From positions 248,001-312,000 of the forward strand of contig NZ_JAVAMQ010000004.1 of NCBI RefSeq assembly GCF_030732095.1: a stretch of 64,000 nucleotides of DNA, given 5' to 3'. Positions 38,875 to 48,908 of this stretch are shown in pieces. The notes below the pieces were generated by a model. It searched no databases and was not told the DNA's origin. It worked only from the letters and a program-made list of their open reading frames with translations. Made by a program: the position numbers and the translations under genes. Source of the DNA: Paracoccus spongiarum (lineage in GTDB: Bacteria; Pseudomonadota; Alphaproteobacteria; Rhodobacterales; Rhodobacteraceae). Within the stretch, counting starts at the first letter, position 1. Each line of letters begins with the position of its first letter.

Positions 38875-40899
38875 ATGACCGGGACCAGCGACAAGCGCGG
38901 CGAAGCCGGCGAATTGCACCAGCGCGGCGGCGAAACCCTGACGACCAATCAGGGCCTGCCACTGTCGGACAACCAGAACAGCCTGACCGCCGGCGCGCGC
39001 GGCCCGACCCTTCTGGAAGATTTCGTGCTGCGCGAAAAGATTTTCCACTTCGATCACGAACGCATCCCCGAGCGGATCGTCCACGCGCGCGGCTCGGGCG
39101 CGCACGGCTATTTCGAATGCACGGATCCGATCCCCGACCTGACCCGCGCGGCCTTCCTGTCGAAGAAGGGCAAGACGCCTGTCTTCACCCGCTTCTCGAC
39201 CGTGGCGGGCGGGGCGGGCAGCGTCGACACGCCCCGCGACGTGCGCGGCTTCGCGGTCAAGTTCTACACCTCCGAAGGCAATTTCGACCTGGTCGGCAAC
39301 AACATCCCGGTCTTCTTCATCCAGGATGCGATGAAGTTCCCCGACCTCGTCCATGCGGTGAAGATGGAGGCCGACCGCGGCTATCCGCAGGCGGCCAGCG
39401 CACATGACACCTTCTGGGACTTCATCTCGCTGATGCCCGAATCGATGCACATGATCATGTGGGCGATGTCGGATCGCACGATCCCGCGCAGCCTGCGGAT
39501 GATCGAGGGCTTTGGCATCCACACCTTCCGGCTGGTCAATGCCGAGGGCAAGTCGACCTTCGTCAAGTTCCACTGGAAGCCCAGGCTGGGCCTGCAGTCG
39601 CAGGTCTGGAACGAGGCGGTCAAGACCGCGGGCGCCGATCCCGATTTCCACCGCCGCGACCTGTTCGAGGCGATCGACGGCGGCGACTATCCCGAATGGG
39701 AACTGGGCATCCAGACCTTCGATGCGGAGTGGGCGGCCAGTCAGCCCTATGACGTGCTTGACGCGACCAAGCTGATCCCCGAGGAAGACCTGCCGGTGCG
39801 GATCGTCGGGCGCATGGTGCTGGACCGCAACCCCGACAATTTCTTCGCCGAGACTGAACAGGCGGCCTTCTGCCCGTCGAACATCGTGCCGGGCATCGAT
39901 TTCACCGAGGATCCTTTGCTGCAGGGGCGGCTGTTCAGCTATCTCGACACCCAGAAATCCCGTCTTGGCACGGCGAATTTCCACCAGCTGCCGATCAATG
40001 CGCCGAAATGCCCGATGCACAATTTCCAGCGCGACGGCATGATGCAGATGGCGGTGCCGAAAGGGCGCGCCAATTACGAACCGAATTCGCTGGACGAGGC
40101 CGGCGAAGAGGCCGGGCCGCGTGCCATCGACAAGGGCTTCTCCACCTATCGCAATATGGTCGATCGGCCGGACGGAGAGGTCGAGAAGCTGCGCGTCAGG
40201 CCCGAGCTGTTCGGCGATCATTACAGCCAGGCCCGGCTGTTCTATCGCAGCCAGACCGAGGCCGAGCAGGGCCACATTGCCGACGCGCTGGTATTCGAAC
40301 TGTCCAAGGTGGGGCTGGGCCATGTCGTTTCCCGGATGCTGTCGCATCTGCGGGTCATCGACGAGGACCTGGCCGAGGCCGTCGCCGAGGGTCTTGCCGA
40401 GGATCTGCCCAAGCCCGCCAAGCCGCATCGCGCGCCGCTGGACATGAAGCCTTCGGACGCACTCTCCATCCTGAAGCAGGCCACGCCGACGCTGGCCGGG
40501 CGCAAGGTCGGCATCCTCGTGGCGGAAAATTCCGACCGCGACAGGGCCGAGGCCATCCGCGCCGAGATCGAGGCGCAGGGCGGCAAGGCGGTGCTGATCG
40601 CCAAGGCGCGCGGTCTTGCCGACGAGCAGCTGGCCGGCACCCCCTCGGTGGTGCTGGACGCGGTGGCGCTGGTGCTGGACGAGGCCGATGCGGCCAGCCT
40701 TGCGAAATACAAGCCTGCGGTCGATTTCGTCTCGGACGCCTATGCGCATCTGAAGGCGATCGGCGCGGATGACGGCGCCAAGCCGCTGCTGGATGCGGCG
40801 GGCGTCGAGGAGGGTGCGGGCGTGACCAGCCTCGATCCGGGCGCCTTTGCCAAGGCGGCGGCACGGCGATTCCACGACCGCGAGGCCAAGGTCTGGTAA
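38875..40899 (+). CDS. katE: Large-subunit monofunctional catalase (HPII type)
   Basis: 674 residues from ATG at 38875, with GGAGG upstream. The catalase core has the active-site His in [15 protein letters not shown] (about residues 67-81), the distal Asn in [15 protein letters not shown], and the haem-ligand Tyr in [14 protein letters not shown]. From about 540 a flavodoxin/DJ-1-like domain follows ([19 protein letters not shown]), marking clade 2 large catalases. It removes H2O2 in the cytoplasm. It stands alone with its own upstream region after tRNA-Leu. Confidence 0.97.
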   Translation: MTGTSDKRGEAGELHQRGGETLTTNQGLPLSDNQNSLTAGARGPTLLEDFVLREKIFHFDHERIPERIVHARGSGAHGYFECTDPIPDLTRAAFLSKKGKTPVFTRFSTVAGGAGSVDTPRDVRGFAVKFYTSEGNFDLVGNNIPVFFIQDAMKFPDLVHAVKMEADRGYPQAASAHDTFWDFISLMPESMHMIMWAMSDRTIPRSLRMIEGFGIHTFRLVNAEGKSTFVKFHWKPRLGLQSQVWNEAVKTAGADPDFHRRDLFEAIDGGDYPEWELGIQTFDAEWAASQPYDVLDATKLIPEEDLPVRIVGRMVLDRNPDNFFAETEQAAFCPSNIVPGIDFTEDPLLQGRLFSYLDTQKSRLGTANFHQLPINAPKCPMHNFQRDGMMQMAVPKGRANYEPNSLDEAGEEAGPRAIDKGFSTYRNMVDRPDGEVEKLRVRPELFGDHYSQARLFYRSQTEAEQGHIADALVFELSKVGLGHVVSRMLSHLRVIDEDLAEAVAEGLAEDLPKPAKPHRAPLDMKPSDALSILKQATPTLAGRKVGILVAENSDRDRAEAIRAEIEAQGGKAVLIAKARGLADEQLAGTPSVVLDAVALVLDEADAASLAKYKPAVDFVSDAYAHLKAIGADDGAKPLLDAAGVEEGAGVTSLDPGAFAKAAARRFHDREAKVW

Positions 40900-40906
40900 G
40901 GGCGGT

Positions 40907-40929
40907 CCGGCGCCCGTCGCGGGCGCCGG
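40907..40929. terminator. Hairpin between convergent katE and arginase genes
   Basis: CCGGCGCCCG (40907-40916) pairs perfectly with CGGGCGCCGG (40920-40929) around TCG. The 10-bp all-GC stem lies eight bases after the katE stop. No T tract is present. Confidence 0.6.
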
Positions 40930-40944
40930 GTCGACGGCGCGGTC

Positions 40945-41865
40945 TCAGAAGCTGCGAGTCGGGCGGTCGAAGACCTTCCGGCCCATCAGGCTGCCGACAA
41001 GCTCGACCATCAGCCGTGCCGTCCGGCCCCGCTCGTCCAGGAAGGGGTTAAGCTCGACCAGGTCCAGCGAGGTGACCAGCCCGGATTCGTGCAGCAGTTC
41101 CATCACCAGATGCGCCTCGCGGAAGGTGGTGCCGCCGGGGACCGTGGTTCCCACCGCCGGCGCGATCGAGGGGTCGAGGAAGTCGACATCAAGGCTGACA
41201 TGCAGCAGTCCGTCGGCCGCGCGAACCCGGTCGAGAAAGCCGCGCAGCGGGGCGACGACGCCCTGCTCGTCCAGCACGCGCATGTCGTTCACGGTGATCT
41301 CGGTGTCCTGCATCGCGGCGTGTTCGGCCGGATCGACGCTGCGGATGCCGAACATGCAGATGTTCTCGCCCGGGATCGGTGCGGGAAAGGGCGGGAACGG
41401 ATCGAAGCCCGGCAAGCCGCTGGCATAGGCCATCGGGGTGCCATGAAGGTTGCCCGAGGTGGTCGAGGCGACCGTGTGGAAATCGCTGTGCGCGTCCAGC
41501 CAGATCACGAATTGCGCGCGGCCCGCCTGCGCGGCGTGATCCGCGACGCCCGCTAGCGTGCCAAGGGCCAGCGAGTGGTCGCCGCCCATGATGATCGGCA
41601 TGCCATGCGGCAGCGCCGCAGCCGTCGCCCGGCGCAGCGCGCCGGTCCAGGCCAGCGTCTCGGGCAGGTGGTGCACGGCGGGGTTGGCGCAGCTCTGCTG
41701 GCCGATCGGATCGGGGGCGACATCGCCACGATCCTCGACGCTGTGGCCCAGCGCCGCCAGCGTCGCCGCAAGCCCGGCGGTCCGGTAGGCGGCCGGTCCC
41801 ATCAGGCAGCCGGGGCGGCGCTGGCCCTCGTCGACGGGTGCGCCAAGCAGGATGCAGTGGGTCAT
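40945..41865 (-). CDS. rocF: Arginase
   Basis: 306 residues from ATG at 41865. The three Mn2+-binding motifs are complete: [22 protein letters not shown] and [13 protein letters not shown]. The last segment is [16 protein letters not shown]. It hydrolyses arginine to ornithine and urea in the cytoplasm. Agmatinase is an alternative, but HSDFHT with SLDVDFLDP reads as arginase. With argF and argD 6-8 kb away the cell can cycle ornithine. Its start shares bases with the stop of a doubtful upstream open frame (ATGA). Confidence 0.92.
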   Translation of the reverse strand: MTHCILLGAPVDEGQRRPGCLMGPAAYRTAGLAATLAALGHSVEDRGDVAPDPIGQQSCANPAVHHLPETLAWTGALRRATAAALPHGMPIIMGGDHSLALGTLAGVADHAAQAGRAQFVIWLDAHSDFHTVASTTSGNLHGTPMAYASGLPGFDPFPPFPAPIPGENICMFGIRSVDPAEHAAMQDTEITVNDMRVLDEQGVVAPLRGFLDRVRAADGLLHVSLDVDFLDPSIAPAVGTTVPGGTTFREAHLVMELLHESGLVTSLDLVELNPFLDERGRTARLMVELVGSLMGRKVFDRPTRSF

Positions 41866-42698
41866 GTCAGGGCCTCGGTCGTTGTCATGCCCCGGATAAG
41901 AGCCGCCTGGCCGGCAAAAGTCCACCGGCCGGGGCTTGCCTTTGGAACTTGCCGGTCAGGTCCCGCCACTGACGGTGCCGCGCCCCCAGGGGTGCGGCTG
42001 CCGGCGGTGGTGATGTTGCGGTCGGGAAGGGTGCAGGCCGCCGCGGTCAGCGCCAGGCGGATCGCCGATCCGGTCGTCGGCGCCCGGATCGCCCGTCGCG
42101 GATAAGCCGCGTTCACGGCGATCAAGGAGCCCGACCCGCCCACGGCGGAGGGCGGGCCAGTCGCCGCGATCCGCGCATCCGCGGCCGCCGTCTTGCCGTG
42201 ACAGGACAGCGCATCCCACAGCCCCTGCCCGGCGAGCGGCGTCGCCGTGTCTGCCGTGAGGCCGGCCGCGCGGCGCGGGACGCGTCCAGGGCAGGCCGCG
42301 CAATCGCCGGTCAGTTGCTCATCCCGACGCCGCGCCTCGCCCACATCGTCGCGTTCGAAGCCTGGCGGGCTCGTCCTTCCGATGCCGATGGTCCGGGCGG
42401 TCCTCACGCGGCCTGTCCCGCTGCCGAAATCGGTGCGGAACAGGGTCGCGCGGATCGTCCCGCCCCGTGTCGGACGGATCGCCGCCACCTCGCGGCGGGT
42501 GTTTTCCCCTGGCGACAGGGCGGTTTCGAGACGATCGCCCGTGCGCCGCGCCTGCCCCGTGCACGGCAGCCGGACATGATCGGGCGAAGATCGGGCACGC
42601 GAATGCGGGCCGGGACACCGCCTCTGATCGTCAGCCTTGACGAGGCCGCCACGATAGTCCGCCGCGACGCGAACGGCCTTGTCGCGGATGCGACCGCG
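41866..42698 (-). other. 833-base region between metG and arginase: unrecognised open frame, possibly a decayed PilZ-like gene
   Basis: No gene is recognised with confidence. One reverse-strand frame is open from the metG stop to TGA 41864-41862, with GC-rich third positions and a GTG at 42488. It contains TGDRLETALSPGENTRREV and GGTIRATLFRTDFGSG. Read in the neighbouring frame, the part just after metG gives SSRLTIRGGVPARIRVPDL, and restoring one base near 42590 would join it to SPDHVRLPCTG. Together these look like a PilZ (c-di-GMP-binding) domain: strand, D-x-S turn, GDRL strand. The usual RxxxR is missing and the Gly of DxSxxG is His. The rest of the frame, to 41862, resembles nothing I know. 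Confidence 0.3.
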
Positions 42699-44417
42699 TC
42701 AGGCGCGCACGCCCCCGAAGCGGTCTTCCCACGCGGCGCGCTGCTCGTCGGTGATCTTGGCAAACAGCACGTCGGGCACGCTGAAGGGATGGCCCGCAGG
42801 CAGCGTCTCGAGGGCGGCGGCGGGATCGTCGGGCCAGCCGGCATCGTCGGTCTGCATCGCGGCCAGCATCGCCTGCGCGGCGAAGGGGATGAAGGGCGCC
42901 GACAGCACCGCATAAAGCCGGATCAGGTTCAGCCCCAGTCGAACCTGCATGGCCGCCCGCTCGGGATCCGTCTTGAAGGTCGACCAGGGCGCGGCGGCCT
43001 GCAGGTATTCGTTGCCCAGCACCCAGATCGCGCGCAGCTCGGCCGCCGACTTGCGCACCTCCATCGCCTCCATGAAGCCCTCATAGGCGCGGATGCGCGT
43101 GGTCAGGGCCGTGATCAGCGCCTGTTCGTCGGGGCCCGGGGCGCCGCCCGCGGGCACCGTCTCGCCGAACTTGGCGCGGCAGAACTTGGTGATGCGGCTG
43201 ACGAAGTTGCCCAGCACATCGGCCAGGTCCTTGTTCACCGACTGCTGGAAATTCTCCCAGGTGAACTCGCTGTCCCCCGATTCGGGGGCGTGGGACAGCA
43301 GCCACCAGCGCCAGTAGTCGGCGGGCAGGATCTCCAGCGCGTGGTCCATGAAGACGCCGCGCCCCTGCGAGGTCGAGAACTGGCCGCCATCATAGGTCAG
43401 GTAGTTGAACGACTTGATGTAGTCGACCATCTTCCAGGGCTCGCCCGAGCCGATCATCGTCGCCGGGAAGCTGAGCGTGTGGAAGGGCACGTTGTCCTTG
43501 CCCATGAACTGGGTGTAGGTCACGTCGCCCGCGCCCTCGTCGGTGCGCCACCAGCGGCGCCAGTCGGCCTCGGCCCTGCCGGTGGCGTCGGCCCATTCGG
43601 CGGTGGCGGCAATGTATTCGATGGGCGCGTCGAACCAGACATAGAAGACCTTGCCCTCCATCCCCGGCCAGTCGGCATCGCCGCGCCGCACCGGGATGCC
43701 CCAGCTCAGGTCGCGGGTGATGCCGCGATCCTGCAACCCGTCTCCGTCATTCAGCCATTTGCGCGCGATCGAGGTGGTCAGGATCGGCCAGTCGGTCTTG
43801 CTGTCGATCCATGCGGCAATGTCATCCTTCAGCGCCGACTGGCGCAGATAGAGGTGCTTCGTCTCGCGCACCTCGAGGTTGGTGCTGCCGCTGATCGCGC
43901 TGCGAGGGTCGATCAGGTCGGTCGGGTCCAGCTGCTTGGTGCAGTTCTCGCACTGGTCGCCGCGGGCCTTGTCATAGCCGCAATTGGGGCAGGTGCCCTC
44001 GATATAGCGGTCGGGAAGGAAGCGGCCGTCATCGATGGAATAGACCTGCTTCTCGCTGACCTCGCGGATATAGCCGTTGTCTGCCAGCCGGCCTGCAAGA
44101 TGCTGCGTCAGGCGCCGGTTGCGGTCGCTGGAAGACCGGCCGTAATGGTCGAAGCTGAGGCCGAAGCCCCGCGCCAGGCCGGTCTGGACGCCGTGCATGC
44201 GGCGGCAGTAATCGGCCACCGGCTCGCCGGTCCTGGCCGCCGCCAGTTCGGCGGGCGTGCCGTGCTCGTCGGTGGCACAGATGAACATCACCTCATGGCC
44301 GCGCGCCCGGAGGTAGCGGGCATAGAGGTCGGCGGGCAACTGGCTGCCGACAAGGTTGCCCAGATGCTTGATGCCGTTGATGTAGGGCAGGGCAGAGGTG
44401 ATGAGATGGCGGGCCAT
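42699..44417 (-). CDS. metG: Methionyl-tRNA synthetase
   Basis: 572 residues, starting [20 protein letters not shown], with HLGN (residues 18-21) as the HIGH equivalent. The zinc knuckle is [17 protein letters not shown]. The KMSKS loop is replaced by [13 protein letters not shown] at about 346. The C-terminal anticodon-binding helical domain follows; no C-terminal EMAP-like dimer domain is present, as in many alphaproteobacteria. It charges initiator and elongator tRNA-Met. It is divergent from nudC. Confidence 0.95.
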   Translation of the reverse strand: MARHLITSALPYINGIKHLGNLVGSQLPADLYARYLRARGHEVMFICATDEHGTPAELAAARTGEPVADYCRRMHGVQTGLARGFGLSFDHYGRSSSDRNRRLTQHLAGRLADNGYIREVSEKQVYSIDDGRFLPDRYIEGTCPNCGYDKARGDQCENCTKQLDPTDLIDPRSAISGSTNLEVRETKHLYLRQSALKDDIAAWIDSKTDWPILTTSIARKWLNDGDGLQDRGITRDLSWGIPVRRGDADWPGMEGKVFYVWFDAPIEYIAATAEWADATGRAEADWRRWWRTDEGAGDVTYTQFMGKDNVPFHTLSFPATMIGSGEPWKMVDYIKSFNYLTYDGGQFSTSQGRGVFMDHALEILPADYWRWWLLSHAPESGDSEFTWENFQQSVNKDLADVLGNFVSRITKFCRAKFGETVPAGGAPGPDEQALITALTTRIRAYEGFMEAMEVRKSAAELRAIWVLGNEYLQAAAPWSTFKTDPERAAMQVRLGLNLIRLYAVLSAPFIPFAAQAMLAAMQTDDAGWPDDPAAALETLPAGHPFSVPDVLFAKITDEQRAAWEDRFGGVRA

Positions 44418-44549
44418 GCGGATGCGTCCTTTGGAATCCGCGTGTGTCTAGCCTTGATGCGGGCTGAATGAAAGTGGCGCCCGCCGCCTTGCCGACGGGT
44501 GCGGCAGGGTGTCTTGCCAGCAGCGCGGCGGCGGGGCAGCCTGCGGCAG

Positions 44550-45509
44550 ATGATTCCCGAATCCGATGTCACCTTCGCAGGCAGTTTTCTGGACCGCGCC
44601 GACCGGCTGCGCGGCGATGACGCCGCGCTGGTGCGCGGGCTTGCCGACCCGGCCAGCCGGGTGCTGCCCTTCTGGCAGGGCAAGCCGCTGCTCGACCTGA
44701 CTGCGCGGGGCCCGCGCCTCGCATGGCTGCCAGCCACCGATCCGCTGATCGCCGACGGTCCCGAGCCGGTGTTGTTCATGGGGCTGGACGAGGCCGGCAC
44801 GCTGCATTTCGCCGCCGACCTGTCGCATCTGGCGCCGCCCGACGAACGGCCCGCGGATTTCATCGACAGCCGCACGCTGGATCTGTCCGAGACGCGCAAA
44901 TTCATCGACCTTCGCGCCATCATGGCCGAGATCGACCACCGCGACGCCGGCATCGCGGCGGCTGCGAAGGGCATCTTCGAATGGCGCCTGACGCACGGGT
45001 TCTGCGCCAATTGCGGCGGCCGGAACCGGGTCGTCCACGGCGGCTGGCGCTTTGACTGCCCCGGATGCGGCCGCCAGCATTTCCCCCGCACCGATCCGGT
45101 GGTCATCATGCTGGTGCTGGATGGCGACCGGGTGCTGCTGGGCCGCCAGTCGAGCTGGCCCGAGCGGATGTATTCCCTGCTGGCAGGCTTCATGGAGCCG
45201 GGCGAGACCGTCGAGGAGGCGGTGCGCCGCGAGGTCGCCGAAGAGGCCGGGATCGAGATCGGCGCGGTGCGCTATGTCACCTCGCAGCCCTGGCCTTTCC
45301 CGGCCTCGCTGATGATCGGCTGCGTCGCCGAAGCGCTGGGCACCGATATCCGCATCGACCCGACCGAATTGCAACACGCCCTCTGGGCCAGCAAGGCCGA
45401 GATCGCCGAGGCCCTCGAGGGCCGCCACGACGGCATCGCGCCCGCCCGCAAGGGCGCGGTGGCGCAGGTGATGCTGCGCGCCTGGGTCACGGGCCAGCTG
45501 GGGGGCTGA
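44550..45509 (+). CDS. nudC: NAD+ diphosphatase / NADH pyrophosphatase
   Basis: 319 residues from ATG at 44550, giving the family-like N-terminus MIPESDVTFAGSFLDRADRL. An upstream in-frame ATG at 44499 would add an Arg-rich tail. The zinc ribbon is CANCGG...CPGCGR. The Nudix box runs GFMEPGETVEEAVRRE then VAEEAGIEI, complete G-x5-E-x7-REVxEEAG. SQPWPFPASLM is the NudC-specific motif downstream. NudC hydrolyses NAD(H) and can remove NAD caps from RNA 5' ends. Confidence 0.94.
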   Translation: MIPESDVTFAGSFLDRADRLRGDDAALVRGLADPASRVLPFWQGKPLLDLTARGPRLAWLPATDPLIADGPEPVLFMGLDEAGTLHFAADLSHLAPPDERPADFIDSRTLDLSETRKFIDLRAIMAEIDHRDAGIAAAAKGIFEWRLTHGFCANCGGRNRVVHGGWRFDCPGCGRQHFPRTDPVVIMLVLDGDRVLLGRQSSWPERMYSLLAGFMEPGETVEEAVRREVAEEAGIEIGAVRYVTSQPWPFPASLMIGCVAEALGTDIRIDPTELQHALWASKAEIAEALEGRHDGIAPARKGAVAQVMLRAWVTGQLGG

Positions 45510-45561
45510 GACCGGCATCGGCGCGCGGGCATGCGCTGCGCCGCCCGCCGCTGCCCGGGCG

Positions 45562-46176
45562 TCAGCGGCGGCGGTCGCGCCGCGAACTCATCGGCTGGAA
45601 GGCCACGCCGACATGCGCCTCGCAATAGGGCTTGCCGGCCTGGCTGGGCAGGCCGCAGAACCAGAACCTGTCTGTGGCGGGGTCGCCGATCGGCCATTTG
45701 CAGGTCCGTTCGGTCAACTCCATCAGGGTCAGCTTGCGGGCCTTCTTCTCGACCTCGCGGACCGAGGCCAGCGCCTCGGGGCTGATCTCGTTGGCCGAGG
45801 GTTGCGGCGGCAGGGGTTGTCCGGCGGGCACGATCGGCCGGCGCGGCACCGGCGTGAAGACGGGCTGCGCCGCCGGCTCGGCCTCGGCGGCCTCGGCGGC
45901 CTCGGCCTCGTCGGTCGCCGCTGCGGCTGCCGGGGCGGGCTCGGCCGCCGGCTCGGCACGCGCGGGCGCGGGCTTGCGCTCGGCCCGCTTCTCGGCGGCC
46001 GGCTCGGGCGCCGCCGCCTCGGCCTCGTCGCCGCGGTTGGACAGGCCGAGGCGATGCACCTTGCCGATGACGGCGTTGCGGGTCACGCCGCCCAGTTCCT
46101 TCGCAATGGCGCTGGCCGACTGACCCTCGCTCCACATGCGCTTCAGCGTCTCGACACGCTCATCCGTCCAGGACAT
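45562..46176 (-). CDS. gcrA: Cell-cycle regulator GcrA
   Basis: 204 residues. The DNA-binding N-terminus MSWTDERVETLKRMWSEGQS continues ASAIAKELGGVTRNAVIGKV, the GcrA signature. A 90-residue Ala/Glu/Pro-rich linker precedes the C-terminal sigma-70-binding domain, KLTLMELTERTCKWPIGDP, then FCGLPSQAGKPYCEAH. GcrA binds RNA polymerase holoenzyme and activates promoters carrying methylated GANTC. It is restricted to alphaproteobacteria, which supports the taxonomic assignment. Confidence 0.95.
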   Translation of the reverse strand: MSWTDERVETLKRMWSEGQSASAIAKELGGVTRNAVIGKVHRLGLSNRGDEAEAAAPEPAAEKRAERKPAPARAEPAAEPAPAAAAATDEAEAAEAAEAEPAAQPVFTPVPRRPIVPAGQPLPPQPSANEISPEALASVREVEKKARKLTLMELTERTCKWPIGDPATDRFWFCGLPSQAGKPYCEAHVGVAFQPMSSRRDRRR

Positions 46177-46295
46177 GATTGCCTTTCCGGGCGGACCCGC
46201 AGCGCCGCCCCATCTTGAAACCCGTGATCGCCCCCGCCAGAAACGGGATGACGAGATCTAGCCCCCGAAGGCCCGGAATTCAAGGACTGCCCGAC

Positions 46296-47114
46296 ATGGA
46301 CCGACCGATCACACAGGACCGCCCCGCGATGGGGACACGCCGCTTTGGCCGTGTGAACTGGCTGGGGCTGGCGACGCTGGCCCGGCGCGAGGTGATGCGC
46401 TTCATGGCCGTCTGGCAGCAGACGGTGTTCGCGCCGCTGGTCACGGCGGCACTGTTCGTGATGGTGTTCGCGATGGCGCTGGGGCAGGGGCGCGGCCAGA
46501 TCATGGGGCTGCCCTATCTCGAATTCCTCGGCCCCGGCATCCTGATGATGACGGTGATCCAGAACGCCTTCGCCAACACCTCAAGCTCGATCACCGCAGC
46601 CAAGGTGCAGGGCAACATCGTCGACACGCTGATGCCGCCGCTGTCGGCGGGCGAATTGCTGACGGGCTATCTCTGCGGCTCGGTCGTGCGGGCGGGGCTG
46701 GTCGCGGTGGTCATCGGCACCGGCATGGTCCTGGTCACGGGTGCCCCGATCGCGCATCCGGCCTGGGCGCTGGCCTTCGTGCTGCTGGCCGCGCTGCTGC
46801 TGGGCGGCCTCGGCATCCTTGCCGGCATCCGGGCGCAGAAATTCGACCAGATGGCGGTGATCACCAATTTCGTCATCACCCCGCTGTCCTTCCTGTCGGG
46901 CACCTTCTACTCGGTCCAGAACCTGCCCGAGCCGTTCCGCACCCTGTCGCACTGGAACCCGATCTTCTACCTGATCGACGGCGCCCGCTTCGGCGTCACC
47001 GGGGTCAGCGACGCCCCGCCGCTGCGCGGGCTGGTGGTCTGCGCGCTGGTCACGGCGGCGGTGCTGTATCTCGGCTGGCGCTGGCTCAAATCGGGCTACC
47101 GGATGAAACCCTGA
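46296..47114 (+). CDS. ABC-2 type transporter permease
   Basis: 272 residues from ATG at 46296, with AAGGA nine bases upstream. An N-terminal cytoplasmic helix (LATLARREVMRFMAVWQQ) precedes six membrane segments. NAFANTSSSITAAKVQGNIV and TPLSFLSGTFYSVQNLPEPF are the ABC-2 signatures in the re-entrant region. It exports an unknown substrate, perhaps a glycan, lipid or drug. No ATPase gene is next to it, so the partner must be encoded elsewhere. It is upstream of argD on the same strand. Confidence 0.88.
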   Translation: MDRPITQDRPAMGTRRFGRVNWLGLATLARREVMRFMAVWQQTVFAPLVTAALFVMVFAMALGQGRGQIMGLPYLEFLGPGILMMTVIQNAFANTSSSITAAKVQGNIVDTLMPPLSAGELLTGYLCGSVVRAGLVAVVIGTGMVLVTGAPIAHPAWALAFVLLAALLLGGLGILAGIRAQKFDQMAVITNFVITPLSFLSGTFYSVQNLPEPFRTLSHWNPIFYLIDGARFGVTGVSDAPPLRGLVVCALVTAAVLYLGWRWLKSGYRMKP

Positions 47115-47262
47115 TTGCGCGGCGGGGCGATCCGCGCTATGGGCGGGACATGACCGCATGGACCGCCCTTGCCGAACGCTTCCGACGCTGACCCTTGGTC
47201 GCCGTCCGATCCTGCCTGTCTGCCTTCCACGACAATCTGTCCTGACCTTCGGGGAATCCGCC

Positions 47263-48435
47263 ATGATTTCGCATGTCCTGCCGACCTACAACCGTGCCCC
47301 CCTTGCCTTCGAGCGTGGCGAGGGCGCCTGGGCCATCGCAACCGACGGGACGCGCTATCTCGACCTGGGGGCCGGCATCGCGGTCAATGTGCTGGGCCAT
47401 GCCAATCCCGATCTGGTGGCCGCGCTGACCGAACAGGCGGGGCGCATCTGGCATGTCTCCAACCTCTACCAGATCCCCGAACAGGAAAAGCTGGCAGATC
47501 TGCTGGTCGAGGCGACCTTCGCCGACACGGTGTTCTTCACCAATTCCGGCACCGAGGCGGCCGAACTGGCGATCAAGATGGTCCGCAAGTACTGGGATCA
47601 CGTCGGCCGGCCCGATCGGATCGAGATCCTGACCTTCGAGGGCGCCTTCCACGGCCGCTCGACCGGCGCCATCGCGGCGGCGGGGTCCGAGAAGATGGTC
47701 AAGGGCTTCGGTCCGCTGATGCCCGGCTTCCGGCAACTGCCCTGGGGCGACATGGCCGCGCTGGAAGCCGCCATCGGCCCCGCCACCGCCGCCGTGATGA
47801 TCGAGCCGGTGCAGGGCGAGGGCGGCATCCGCCCCATTGCCGATGACGACCTGCGCCGGATCCGGGCGCTCTGCGAGGCGACCGGCGCGCTCCTGGTGCT
47901 GGACGAGGTGCAATGCGGCATGGGTCGGACGGGGCGTCTGTTCGCGCATGAATATGCCGGCATCACGCCCGACATCATGATGGTCGCCAAGGGCATCGGC
48001 GGCGGCTTTCCCCTGGGCGCGGTGCTGGCGACCGAGGCCGCGGCGGCCGGCATGGTCGCCGGCACGCATGGCTCGACCTATGGCGGCAATCCGCTGGCCT
48101 GCGCGGTCGGCGCGAAGGTCATGCAGATCGTCGCCGACGGGAATTTCCTGGCCGAGGTGAACCGCAAGGCCGCGCTGTTCCGCCAGAAGCTGGAGGGTCT
48201 GGTCGCCGCCCACCCGCAGGTCTTCGAGGGGGTGCGCGGGCAGGGGCTGATGCTGGGGCTGAAATGCAGGGCGGCCCCTGCCGACCTCGTCAAGGCCAGC
48301 TATGGGCAGCATCTCCTGACCGTGCCGGCCGCCGACAACACGCTGCGGCTGCTGCCGCCGCTGAACATCACCGAGGACGAGATCGCCGAGGCGGTCGCGC
48401 GGCTGGACCGCGCCGCCGACAGCCTCGATGCCTGA
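47263..48435 (+). CDS. argD: Acetylornithine aminotransferase
   Basis: 390 residues from ATG at 47263. It is a class III PLP aminotransferase of arginine synthesis; some members also act on succinyldiaminopimelate. It starts MISHVLPTYNRAPLAFERGE. FFTNSGTEAAELAIKM binds the PLP phosphate, EPVQGEGGIRPI and VLDEVQCGMGRTG hold the cofactor, and the Schiff-base Lys is in MMVAKGIGGGFPLG. The GNAT gene starts inside its last eight bases, and argF follows, making an arginine operon. Confidence 0.94.
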   Translation: MISHVLPTYNRAPLAFERGEGAWAIATDGTRYLDLGAGIAVNVLGHANPDLVAALTEQAGRIWHVSNLYQIPEQEKLADLLVEATFADTVFFTNSGTEAAELAIKMVRKYWDHVGRPDRIEILTFEGAFHGRSTGAIAAAGSEKMVKGFGPLMPGFRQLPWGDMAALEAAIGPATAAVMIEPVQGEGGIRPIADDDLRRIRALCEATGALLVLDEVQCGMGRTGRLFAHEYAGITPDIMMVAKGIGGGFPLGAVLATEAAAAGMVAGTHGSTYGGNPLACAVGAKVMQIVADGNFLAEVNRKAALFRQKLEGLVAAHPQVFEGVRGQGLMLGLKCRAAPADLVKASYGQHLLTVPAADNTLRLLPPLNITEDEIAEAVARLDRAADSLDA

Positions 48436-48904
48436 CTACCGCTTCAGGCCGGTGACGCGGGCCGATCTGCCGATGCTGGCGGACTGGCTGCGCGACCCGG
48501 TGGTGGCGGCATGGTGGCCGGGGCCGGACCGGCAGATCGCGCTGGTGGCCGAGGACATGGCCAACCCGGTGATGCGCCAGGTGATCGCCAGTCTGGGCGG
48601 CACGCCTGTAGGCTACGCGCAATACTACCCGGCCCGTCACTGGCCGGCCCCGCATTTCGCCGATCTCGCGCCCGACGCTGTTGCCATCGACCTCTTCGCC
48701 GCGCCGCTTGGCCTCGGACAGGGCGGCGCATGGCTGCGCGCGCTGGGCGATCTGCTGCTCGACCAGGCGCCGCTTCTGGCGATCGATCCGGCGCCCGCCA
48801 ACCTGCGCGCGATTCGCGCCTATGAAAAGGCGGGCTTTTCCGGTGACGCCATCCGCATCGACAGCGAGGGCCAGCCCGTCCGGGTCATGACGCGGCACCG
48901 ATGA
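48428..48904 (+). CDS. GNAT acetyltransferase, AAC(6')/IucB-like
   Basis: 158 residues starting eight bases before the argD stop. RFRPVTRADLPMLADWLRDP, then VAAWWPG, is the opening of AAC(6')- and siderophore-type GNATs. IDLFAAPLGLGQGGAWLRAL holds the acetyl-CoA loop (GLGQGG), and NLRAIRAYEKAGF is the last helix. The family includes aminoglycoside and lysine-derivative N-acetylases. Its place between argD and argF suggests a metabolic substrate, but this is inference. No resistance claim can be made. Confidence 0.82.
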   Translation: MPDYRFRPVTRADLPMLADWLRDPVVAAWWPGPDRQIALVAEDMANPVMRQVIASLGGTPVGYAQYYPARHWPAPHFADLAPDAVAIDLFAAPLGLGQGGAWLRALGDLLLDQAPLLAIDPAPANLRAIRAYEKAGFSGDAIRIDSEGQPVRVMTRHR

Positions 48905-48908
48905 TGGC

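Noticed and set aside
37081-40875. A 1264-codon reverse-strand open frame across the catalase and MFS genes
   Set aside because: It is antisense to katE and other clear genes, has no recognisable domain, and its length is explained by GC-rich codon bias of the opposite strand.
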